Shown here piece by piece: positions 55,064 through 62,245 of a DNA stretch of 64,000 bases. The notes beneath the pieces were generated by a model, which had not been told where the DNA came from, ran no database searches, and was given only the letters and a program-made list of their open reading frames with translations. The DNA comes from NP936 sp002726085. GTDB lineage: Bacteria > Acidobacteriota > Vicinamibacteria > Vicinamibacterales > UBA8438. The stretch spans positions 1-64,000 of the forward strand of contig DASCQF010000037.1 in assembly GCA_036012905.1 (NCBI GenBank), in the 5' to 3' direction. The position numbers and the translations under genes were made by a program. The number at the start of each line of letters is the position of its first letter. Within the stretch, counting starts at the first letter, position 1.

Positions 55064-55960
55064 ATGTATTATGCGTCTCTTGTGCGTGTCCGCCCAAGTT
55101 CAACACGGCACCCCGGTCGTCGCGTCGGGCGCATCGCCGCTCGCTCGGTAGGGCTCGGTGTGGCTCTGACCATGGGCGTCTGGTCTCTGATGCCGCCTCC
55201 GGTCGGCGCACAGGTTCGGGGCGACCTCGTCTTCGACCAAATTCTCGACCAGTATGTTCGGGACGGTCTTGTCTACTACGCGGCGCTCCGGGCGGAGCGT
55301 CGGGCGCTCGACGGCTACGTGCAGTCGCTGACAGAGCGGCCGGCGGTCTTCGACGCGTGGTCGAGGGAGCGCCGGCTCGCCTACTGGATCAACGGCTACA
55401 ACGCCCTGGTCCTGAAGACCGTCATCGACGGCTACCCGATCCGCGGGGTGTCGGCAGAGTTTCCGGAAAACAGCGTCATGCAGATTCCGGGAGTCTTCTC
55501 GGGACGCGAGCACCGGATTGCCGGGCGACGTCTGACGCTCCAATCCATTGAGGACGAGCTGATTGCCTCGTTTGGCGACCCGCGAGCCCATCTGGCGCTT
55601 GGGCGTGGGGCGGTCGGTAGTCCGCGATTGCGTAGCGAGGCGTTCAGCGACGACCGCCTCGAGATGCAGCTCGAAGCGGTGGTCGAAGATTTCGCGACAA
55701 CGCCGCGCCATGTCACCCTCGACCGGGCCGGCGACGAAGTGGTGGTCAGCGCTGTGCTCGGCTGGCGGTCGGAGCAGTTCGCGACGCTGGCTGGCGCCAC
55801 CGCAAGCGGACGCAGCCCGATCGAGCGTGCCGTCGTGGCCCTCATCTCGCCGGCGCTGTTTCAGAGCGAGCGCGAGTTTCTCGCACGGAACACGTTTCGT
55901 CTACGCTATAGCGACTTCGACTGGCGGCTGAACGATTTGACGGGTGGGGGACCGTATTAG
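55064..55960 (+). CDS. DUF547-domain secreted protein
   Basis: ATG 55064 gives 298 residues with a twin-arginine-containing, hydrophobic N-terminus ending near VGAQ (about residue 50), probably a signal peptide. The DUF547 core is clear: FDQILDQYVRDGLVYYAAL, RLAYWINGYNALVLKTVID and the conserved HLALGRGAVGSPRLRSEAF, where the family usually has a Cys-containing motif. DUF547 proteins are widespread and uncharacterised. The start is only nine bases from the divergent gene at 55054, so either start may be further in (for example ATG 55172). Confidence 0.82.
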   Translation: MYYASLVRVRPSSTRHPGRRVGRIAARSVGLGVALTMGVWSLMPPPVGAQVRGDLVFDQILDQYVRDGLVYYAALRAERRALDGYVQSLTERPAVFDAWSRERRLAYWINGYNALVLKTVIDGYPIRGVSAEFPENSVMQIPGVFSGREHRIAGRRLTLQSIEDELIASFGDPRAHLALGRGAVGSPRLRSEAFSDDRLEMQLEAVVEDFATTPRHVTLDRAGDEVVVSAVLGWRSEQFATLAGATASGRSPIERAVVALISPALFQSEREFLARNTFRLRYSDFDWRLNDLTGGGPY

Positions 55961-55994
55961 CCTAAAGCCCATAGCCAAGGAGAGGTCAGCGTTC

Positions 55995-56774
55995 ATGGAT
56001 CTACAACTGGAGGGTAAGGTCGCCGTCATCACCGGTTCGAGCCGTGGTCTCGGGCTGGCCAGCGCGAGGGCTCTGGTCGGCGAGGGTGCTCGGGTGTGCG
56101 TTTGCGCACGGGGCGTCGAGCGGTTGGAGGAGGCGGTCCGCGAACTGCGGGCCGAGGCGGGCGCTGATGAAGCCGTGGTCGGCGTGGAGGCGGACCTCAA
56201 TACGGCGTCAGGCGTCGAAACCGTCATCGACCGGACGGTGACCACGTATGGCGGCATCGACATCTTGGTCAACAACGTCGGGAAGGCGGGTGGGGGAGGG
56301 CTGCTCGAGACGACCGATACCGAGTGGCAAGCGGCGCTCGACGCCACGCTGTATCCGGCAATCCGCGCCTCGCGGCTCGCCGTGCCGCACATGCGCGCGC
56401 GCAGCGGCGGCGTCATCATCATGATTGCCTCGATCTGGGGCCGCGAGTCCGGCGGCCGGATGACCTACAACGCGGTGAAGGCGGCCGAAATCAGTCTGGC
56501 GAAAGCGCTGGCTGGGCAGCTGGCAAAGGACAACATCCGCGTGAACAGCGTGGCGCCCGGGTCGATCTCCTTTCCAGGTGGCTCCTGGGCCAAACGCCAG
56601 GCAGAGGACCCGGAGGGGATGGCGGCGTTCGTTACGCGCGAGCTCCCGTTCGGTCGCTTCGGCCGCGCCGAGGAAGTCGGTCAGGTCGTGGCGTTCCTTG
56701 CCTCGCCGCGGGCCAGCTGGGTGAGTGGCGCCAGCGTGACCGTCGACGGCTGTCAGTCGAGAGCGCTGTTCTAG
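55995..56774 (+). CDS. Short-chain dehydrogenase/reductase (SDR)
   Basis: ATG 55995 (AAGGAGAGG upstream) gives 259 residues of classical SDR. Cofactor motif TGSSRGLG at about residues 13-20, NNVGKAGG, catalytic Ser in MIASIWG, catalytic YNAVK, and the C-terminal FLASPRASWVSGASVTVDG. The Arg after the first Gly-rich turn hints at NADP(H) use. Its substrate is unknown; it follows the DUF547 gene by 34 bases. Confidence 0.92.
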   Translation: MDLQLEGKVAVITGSSRGLGLASARALVGEGARVCVCARGVERLEEAVRELRAEAGADEAVVGVEADLNTASGVETVIDRTVTTYGGIDILVNNVGKAGGGGLLETTDTEWQAALDATLYPAIRASRLAVPHMRARSGGVIIMIASIWGRESGGRMTYNAVKAAEISLAKALAGQLAKDNIRVNSVAPGSISFPGGSWAKRQAEDPEGMAAFVTRELPFGRFGRAEEVGQVVAFLASPRASWVSGASVTVDGCQSRALF

Positions 56775-56962
56775 CGATGCTGCGCCGAACGCCGCCCGTA
56801 TCCTGTCGCCTCCGCATCGCTAGCTAGCTTTTCTCACAGCCCCGCTACGCGGGGGGCTAGCCTCGCGACCGCTTTGCCCTTCATCCAACTCGAGCGGCTA
56901 GCACCATACGCCATAAATTCGCCTCTTGTTCGTTTTTTCTTCGTCTGTTACCATCCCCGATC
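56775..56962. other. Intergenic region with inverted repeat after the SDR gene
   Basis: CTAGCGATGC (56771-56780, containing the SDR stop TAG) pairs perfectly with GCATCGCTAG (56814-56823). A second GC hairpin (CCCCGC/GCGGGG) lies at about 56841-56855. No T run follows closely. A related CTAGCGAAGCTGCG follows the stop of the exonuclease gene at 61073. No gene is supported here. Confidence 0.45.
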
Positions 56963-59461
56963 ATGCGGGGAGCACCACTCGGTCTTTCCGGTTCACGGCA
57001 CGCGCCCACGCTGTCTCACGGACAGCGGGATGCCGCCCTGCTCGAGGCGCTGGAGGGGCTTGTCCCGTCTGGGACGGTTGGTGTCGAGGCTCCGGCCGGT
57101 GGGCCCCACGCCGCACCGCTTGACGGAGCGATCGTCACCGCGTGGCGTCGCCTTCCCGCCGAGCCGGCGCAGTGGGCCGATTATCCTGACGGGCTCGACG
57201 ACCGGCTACGCCTAGCCCTTGCCGCCGGGGGCATCGTGCGTCCCTATATCCATCAGGCGGCAGCGATGACGCATGCTCTGGAGGGCCGTCACGTTGTCAC
57301 GATCACGCCGACCGCATCGGGCAAGACGCTCTGCTACAACGCGCCCGTGCTCAGTACCATCCTGCGGGACCAGTCGACACGTGCGCTCTATTTATTCCCG
57401 ACGAAGGCGCTGGCCCAGGACCAACTGGCTGAATTGCTGACGCTAACCGGGCGTCTGGCTGAGCATGCCTCGATCGGCGCGTTTACCTACGATGGCGATA
57501 CGCCGCAGGATGCGCGTCGCGCGGTTCGCGGCCGCGCCCATCTGGTGCTGAGCAACCCGGACATGTTGCATTCGGGCATCCTGCCGCATCATCCCCGCTG
57601 GGCGAAGTTGTTTGAAAACCTGCGCTACGTGATTATCGACGAGCTCCATGCCTACCGTGGGGTCTTCGGCAGCCATCTGGGCAACATCCTCCGGCGTCTC
57701 AGACGCATCTGCGCGCACTATGGGTCGTCGCCGGTCTTCATCTGTTCGTCGGCCACCATCGCCAATCCCAAAGAGCTGGCCGAACGGCTCACCGGAGAAC
57801 AGTTTGCGCTGGTCGAGCGCAACGGCGCGCCGCGCGGCGAGAAGATCTTCGCCTTGGTCAACCCGCCTGTCGTCAACCCGCAGCTCGGCATCCGACGGTC
57901 ATATGTTGCCGAAACCCGTCGCCTGGCGGTCGAGTTCCTCACACGCCGTCTCCAGGTCATCGTGTTCGCGCAGAGCCGGCTGACCACCGAAGTGCTCACA
58001 ACGTATCTCAAGCAGGCGTGTCGCCGGCTCCCGGGTGGCGCGGAGGCGATCCGAGGCTACCGTGGCGGGTACTTGCCGTTACGGCGTCGGGAGATCGAGC
58101 GGGGATTGCGTGCCGGTACGGTTTCCGGGGTCGTATCAACGAATGCCCTGGAGCTGGGAATCGACATCGGCGTGCTCGATGTCTGTGTCATGGCGGGCTA
58201 TCCGGGGACGGTCGCGGCCACATGGCAACGCGCCGGTCGAGCCGGCCGCAGGAGCACTCGGTCGGCGGCAGTGATGGTGGCCAGCAGCGCGCCGATCGAT
58301 CAGTTCATCGTGCAGCATCCGGCATTTTTTTTCGAGGCTTCGCCGGAGCACGCGCTCATCAACCCGGACAACCTTCAGATCCTCCTCGACCACATCAAGT
58401 GCGCCGCGTTCGAGCTGCCGTTCGCTCTACACGAAGACGACAAGGAGCTGTTCGGGCCCGAAGACTTGCAGGCGGTGCTGGGGCTGCTGCGCGACGAGGG
58501 GTTCGTTGATCTGGTCGACGATCGGTGGCACTGGATGCACGAGTCGTATCCGGCCGACGCTATCAGTCTTCGCTCGGTGTCGTCCGACAACGTCGTCGTG
58601 GTCGACGTGTCTGACGAGACCACGATCATCGGCGAGGTCGATTTCAGCGCCGCCACCTCGACGCTGTACGAGCAGGCGATTTATCTCGTCGAAGGCAACC
58701 AGTATCAGGTCGATCGGTTGGATTTCGACCGGCGCAAGGCCTACGTGCGACCCGTCGATAGCGATTACTACACCGATGCGATCACCTACACCAAGGTGAG
58801 CGTGCTGGAGGAGTTCGATCGGGTTCTTCAACCACGTCCCGCGACGGACCTGGCCCCCGTCGATCGCGGTGTGCTCGCGCTTGGGTGTCATGGTGAGGTG
58901 CACGTCGTCTCACGGGTGGTCGGGTTCAAGAAGATCAAGTTCTATACGAACGAGAACGTGGGGTCTGGTGAGCTCGATCTCCCAGAGCAGGAGATGCATA
59001 CGACCGCCTACTGGTTGAGGCTGTCCCGGGCGCTCGTTGACCGCCAGCCATTTGCCGCAGATGACCGACGCGACGGCATCGTCGGGCTGGGGTTCGCGTT
59101 GCGGCAGGTTGCGCAGCTCATGTTGATGTGCGACCGCCACGATATCGGTCTGGCGATTCACGGCGAGGAGCGGCGGGTGGCGCAAATGAGCCCGGCCGAT
59201 CCGGGGGGCCGGGACGAGGAGGAGCCAACCATCTTCATCTACGACAACTACCCTGGGGGCATCGGGTTCAGCGAGCCGTTGTTCGGTTTGCACGATCGGT
59301 TGCTGTCGCACACGCGGGGGTTGATCGAGCGCTGCCCGTGCGAGGCGGGCTGTCCGGCCTGTGTCGGGCCAATTGGACGGACGGGGCCGCGTGCCAAGCC
59401 GGTCGCGCTGGCGCTGCTGGTCTCGATTGGCGTGCCGGACACGGCGGACGGGCTGACCTAG
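56963..59461 (+). CDS. mrfA: MrfA-like DEAD/DEAH-box helicase with DUF1998 (YprA family)
   Basis: 832 residues. Walker A is TPTASGKT at residues 115-122, the DEAH-type box is IIDELHAYRG, motif III is SSAT, and motif VI is WQRAGRAGR. The C-terminal DUF1998 part ends with four cysteines, Cys791, 793, 797 and 800 (CPCEAGCPAC), the metal-binding set described for Bacillus subtilis MrfA. MrfA works with the exonuclease MrfB in excision repair of mitomycin C monoadducts. A MrfB-like gene follows. Function is inferred from this pairing. Confidence 0.9.
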   Translation: MRGAPLGLSGSRHAPTLSHGQRDAALLEALEGLVPSGTVGVEAPAGGPHAAPLDGAIVTAWRRLPAEPAQWADYPDGLDDRLRLALAAGGIVRPYIHQAAAMTHALEGRHVVTITPTASGKTLCYNAPVLSTILRDQSTRALYLFPTKALAQDQLAELLTLTGRLAEHASIGAFTYDGDTPQDARRAVRGRAHLVLSNPDMLHSGILPHHPRWAKLFENLRYVIIDELHAYRGVFGSHLGNILRRLRRICAHYGSSPVFICSSATIANPKELAERLTGEQFALVERNGAPRGEKIFALVNPPVVNPQLGIRRSYVAETRRLAVEFLTRRLQVIVFAQSRLTTEVLTTYLKQACRRLPGGAEAIRGYRGGYLPLRRREIERGLRAGTVSGVVSTNALELGIDIGVLDVCVMAGYPGTVAATWQRAGRAGRRSTRSAAVMVASSAPIDQFIVQHPAFFFEASPEHALINPDNLQILLDHIKCAAFELPFALHEDDKELFGPEDLQAVLGLLRDEGFVDLVDDRWHWMHESYPADAISLRSVSSDNVVVVDVSDETTIIGEVDFSAATSTLYEQAIYLVEGNQYQVDRLDFDRRKAYVRPVDSDYYTDAITYTKVSVLEEFDRVLQPRPATDLAPVDRGVLALGCHGEVHVVSRVVGFKKIKFYTNENVGSGELDLPEQEMHTTAYWLRLSRALVDRQPFAADDRRDGIVGLGFALRQVAQLMLMCDRHDIGLAIHGEERRVAQMSPADPGGRDEEEPTIFIYDNYPGGIGFSEPLFGLHDRLLSHTRGLIERCPCEAGCPACVGPIGRTGPRAKPVALALLVSIGVPDTADGLT

Positions 59462-59511
59462 CCTGCCATGAGAATCTTGTACTTGTCCTGCACCGTCCGG
59501 CATTGAATTGA

Positions 59512-59722
59512 CAAGGCGCGCACAGCGCGCCCCGCGGTGGCGGCGTGGGGCGGTGGGCCCCCACAAGCCACCGCGTGGGGTCCGGGGCGCAGCCCCGACT
59601 GAAGAAGCCGCGCACGTGCGCGCCCGCGAGGAAGCGGCGCGGGGCATCGGGCCCCCGCAAGCGACGAGCCAGGGTGTGGGGCGGAGCCCCACTTATGTAA
59701 TGCCCGGGGCGAAGCCCCGTCT
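59512..59722. repeat. GC-rich element, family C copy 2 (two tandem units)
   Basis: Unit 1 (about 59514-59605) matches the element at 37083 from AAGGCGCGC through GGGGCGCAGCCCCG. Unit 2 (about 59608-59694) repeats the plan: GCGCGCACGTGCGCGC, GGGCATCGGGCCCCCGC, TGGGGCGGAGCCCCA. A perfect CGGGGC-GAA-GCCCCG hairpin at 59705-59719 ends it, just before the MrfB-like start. It separates the two repair genes. Confidence 0.65.
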
Positions 59723-59726
59723 AGTC

Positions 59727-61076
59727 ATGACCGATCCAACCCGGTTACGGACGCTGAAAGCACTGTTGCGGGGCGGGGGCCGAGCGTCGGCCGGAGCAGC
59801 TGAATCGGCCCGCGCGTCGGTCGATCCAGAGGCGCTCGCAACCGGTCTGGGTGGCAGTCTCGAGGACGCGCCGCTCGGCCCTTGCCCGGTCGTGCGGTGG
59901 GTGGTCGGCCCTGAAGGCCCTGAAGGCCATGATGGCCCTGATGGCAATGACGAAAATGATGAACATGACGAAGTCGATGAGCCCTATGGTGACCGACTGG
60001 AAGCGGCTTCTCGTGCAATCAGCGCTGAGGGGTTGGCTGTACTGTGCGGTGAGGGAAGCCGACAGGAAGCACCCAAGTCTGGTGTGGCCCCGACCGACGG
60101 GGTGATCTTCTTCGACCTGGAGACGACCGGGCTCAGTGCCGGCGCTGGCACGGTCGCTTTCGTGGTCGGATTCGGGTGTTTCGATGGAGCCCGTTTCCAT
60201 GTGTGGCAGTTCGTCCTGCCGAGCTTCGCCACCGAGCGGCGTCTGCTGGCTGCGGTGACCGCCGCCGTGTCGCGGGCGCACACCGTAGTCACGTTCAACG
60301 GTAAGTCGTTCGACATGCCGTTCATGGAGATGCGCTGGCTCTATCACCGGCTTGCGACGCCGCTGCCCGCGCTTCGGCATCTGGACCTGCTCCACCCGGC
60401 GCGACGGTTCTGGGGCCCGGACACCGGAGGTCTGGGGATGCTCGAGCGTCGCGTATTGGGTTTTCGGCGGCGGGGTGACGTATCTGGGTACGAGATCCCG
60501 TCACGCTATTTCAACTATCTCCGATCGGGCGATCCGGCGCCGCTCCGACGCGTGCTCTTGCACAATCGTCTGGACCTGGCTTCGCTGGCTGTCCTTACCG
60601 GGCTGGCCTGCGAACTCGTCGATGGTGGGCCGAACGCAGCTCGCGATGCGCGCCAGTGCCTTGGACTGGGGCGGGTATACGAACGTAGTGGGAATCGGCC
60701 AGACGCACATGTCTGCTACGAGCGGGCAGCGGGGTTGAGTCCGGGAAGCAGCGGGGTGTTCTGTCCCGGGGATCTGGACGTGCGGGCCGAAGCGCTGTTT
60801 CGCGTGGCGTCGGCGCAACGCGGTCAACGCCGTCACGCCGATGCGGCGCGTGTCTGGCAGGGGCTGCTCGATCTCCGGCGGCCGCCCGGACTGTTCGAGC
60901 GTGAGGCGCTCAGGTCCCTGGCCGTGCACCACGAGCACCGGCTCAAGGACACGCACACGGCCCTCCTATTCGCGCGCCGAGCCTATGCGATGGAGCGCAC
61001 GGCGTCTCGCCGGCAGGAGGGGCGAAAGCGGATGTCTCGTCTGGAGCGGCGGCTGGCGGGTGACTCGGGCTGCTAG
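59727..61076 (+). CDS. mrfB: MrfB-like DEDDh 3'-5' exonuclease (YprB family)
   Basis: ATG 59727 gives 449 residues; the open frame from 59508 only reads through repeat sequence. The RNase H-like domain has Asp130/Glu132 (FFDLETTGL), TFNGKSFDMP and HNRLDLASL, i.e. the DEDDh set. The C-terminal 110 residues (ARQCLGLGRVYERSGNRPDA and ALFRVASAQRGQRRHADA) look like TPRs, as in MrfB. An acidic collagen-like stretch (GPEGPEGHDGPDGNDENDEH) at residues 61-80 is unusual and may be repeat-derived. Confidence 0.86.
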   Translation: MTDPTRLRTLKALLRGGGRASAGAAESARASVDPEALATGLGGSLEDAPLGPCPVVRWVVGPEGPEGHDGPDGNDENDEHDEVDEPYGDRLEAASRAISAEGLAVLCGEGSRQEAPKSGVAPTDGVIFFDLETTGLSAGAGTVAFVVGFGCFDGARFHVWQFVLPSFATERRLLAAVTAAVSRAHTVVTFNGKSFDMPFMEMRWLYHRLATPLPALRHLDLLHPARRFWGPDTGGLGMLERRVLGFRRRGDVSGYEIPSRYFNYLRSGDPAPLRRVLLHNRLDLASLAVLTGLACELVDGGPNAARDARQCLGLGRVYERSGNRPDAHVCYERAAGLSPGSSGVFCPGDLDVRAEALFRVASAQRGQRRHADAARVWQGLLDLRRPPGLFEREALRSLAVHHEHRLKDTHTALLFARRAYAMERTASRRQEGRKRMSRLERRLAGDSGC

Positions 61077-61140
61077 CGAAGCTGCGGCTCAAACCGACAA
61101 GTGCAATGGAGCGCAGCCTCGCGAGCAGAAGATGTTCGAC

Positions 61141-61413
61141 TCAGGTCGTCGTGGTCGTTGCCTTCGCCCCGGTCTTCTGCTGCTTCTGCTGGCGTTCCTT
61201 GAGTCCGGCGACCGTTTGGGCGCCGTATTTCTTCGTGAACCGCTCGACGCGACCCTCGGTGTCGATGAGCTTCTGCTTGCCGGTGAAGAAGGGGTGACAG
61301 TTCGAGCAGATCTCGAGCCGGAGCTCCTTCTTGGTCGACCGCGTGTTCCACGTCGCGCCACAGGCACAGTGAGCCTCGACGTCGAAACACTCCGGATGAA
61401 TGCCGTCCCTCAC
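61141..61413 (-). CDS. rpmE: 50S ribosomal protein L31 (zinc-binding type)
   Basis: GTG 61413 with an AAGGAG ribosome site seven bases upstream gives MRDGIHPECF. Cys16, Cys18, Cys36 and Cys39 are the zinc ligands of the C+ form; GKQKLIDTEGRVERFTKKYG is the conserved C-terminal part. A Gln/Lys/Thr-rich tail brings it to 90 residues, longer than E. coli L31 (70). The zinc-containing form is normally used when zinc is sufficient. Confidence 0.96.
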   Translation of the reverse strand: MRDGIHPECFDVEAHCACGATWNTRSTKKELRLEICSNCHPFFTGKQKLIDTEGRVERFTKKYGAQTVAGLKERQQKQQKTGAKATTTTT

Positions 61414-61450
61414 GGTATGCTCCTTCTTCCCTCAGCTAGCGCAGCCTCCA

Positions 61451-61459
61451 ATTATAGCA
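61451..61459 (-). promoter_or_regulatory. Extended -10 promoter of rpmE
   Basis: On the minus strand TGCTATAAT (61459-61451) is a perfect extended -10 element. The predicted transcription start is about 30 bases before the rpmE GTG. No -35 match is visible, as often with extended -10 promoters. Confidence 0.55.
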
Positions 61460-61526
61460 GACGGACGCGATAGGAGCGTCTGTAGCACGAAGCCAGAAGC
61501 CCGAGCCGGCGAGCGTGGTCTCGCCC

Positions 61527-62144
61527 CTACAATCCCGCCAGTTCTAACAGCGCCGTCCAGAATGCTGGCAGACCGTCGCCCAGCTTCGCCGATATTGGCA
61601 ACACGGTTCGCCCAAGCGCCAGTTCGTGGGCCTTCAGTGCGGCGCGGCGCGCCGACGCCTTCAGCCGGTCGACCTTTGTGGCCGCCACGACCATCGGTAG
61701 ACGCAGCTCGGAGAGCCAGGCGACCGCGTCACAGTCGGTCGCCAGCCCTGGGTGCCGCGCATCGACCAGCAGAATCGCGCCGGCGGGTGCGGTGCGTCCC
61801 GGCCGGTCTGGTGTCTCGTGCGGGTCTGGTTGGAAGTAGCGCCGAGTCAGCCGGTCGAACCCGTGGTTGGCCGCTTCGCCGCCGCGGGCGTAGCCGTACC
61901 CAGGAAGGTCGATTAGCAACAACGCGCCTCGATGTTTGGCAAGCTGGAGGCGATAGACGTTGAGCAGCCGCGTCGTGCCAGGGGCGCCCCCGGCCCTGGC
62001 GATTTTCCGGTGCGCCAAGGCATTGATGAGCGTTGATTTTCCAACATTTGACCGCCCGACGAAGGCGATCTGCGGCACGTGCGCGACCGGCAGCCGGCTG
62101 CCGAGCCCGACACTCGTGACGAACTCGGCCGTCTGGATCTTCAT
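61527..62144 (-). CDS. engB: Ribosome biogenesis GTP-binding protein YsxC/EngB
   Basis: 205-residue GTPase for late assembly of the large ribosomal subunit. Walker A GRSNVGKST is at residues 30-38, then APGTTRLLNVYRL (switch I), LIDLPGYGYA (G3), ATKVD (G4) and ISAK (G5). The start codon shares a base with a dispersed hairpin element, so the promoter is likely beyond it or shared with lon. Confidence 0.96.
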   Translation of the reverse strand: MKIQTAEFVTSVGLGSRLPVAHVPQIAFVGRSNVGKSTLINALAHRKIARAGGAPGTTRLLNVYRLQLAKHRGALLLIDLPGYGYARGGEAANHGFDRLTRRYFQPDPHETPDRPGRTAPAGAILLVDARHPGLATDCDAVAWLSELRLPMVVAATKVDRLKASARRAALKAHELALGRTVLPISAKLGDGLPAFWTALLELAGL

Positions 62145-62175
62145 CCGCCTTCGCCGAGGCTACGGCGGACAGGCA
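62144..62175. repeat. Dispersed hairpin element between lon and engB
   Basis: TCCGCC (62144-62149) and GGCGGA (62164-62169) form a perfect stem around TTCGCCGAGGCTAC. The sequence is a close relative of 8057-8091. The remaining gap to lon has GAAGCCCGAAGCCTGA, a heptad-like motif. Confidence 0.45.
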
Positions 62176-62245
62176 AGGGCCTGCCGAAGAGCGTCTGAAG
62201 CCCGAAGCCTGACGCCGGCAGGCCAGCGTCGTAACTCGGCCTGCC

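Noticed and set aside
59508..59726. N-terminal extension of the MrfB-like exonuclease
   Set aside because: It reads entirely through the family C repeat and gives Arg/Gly/Pro/Ala low complexity; the gene proper starts at ATG 59727.
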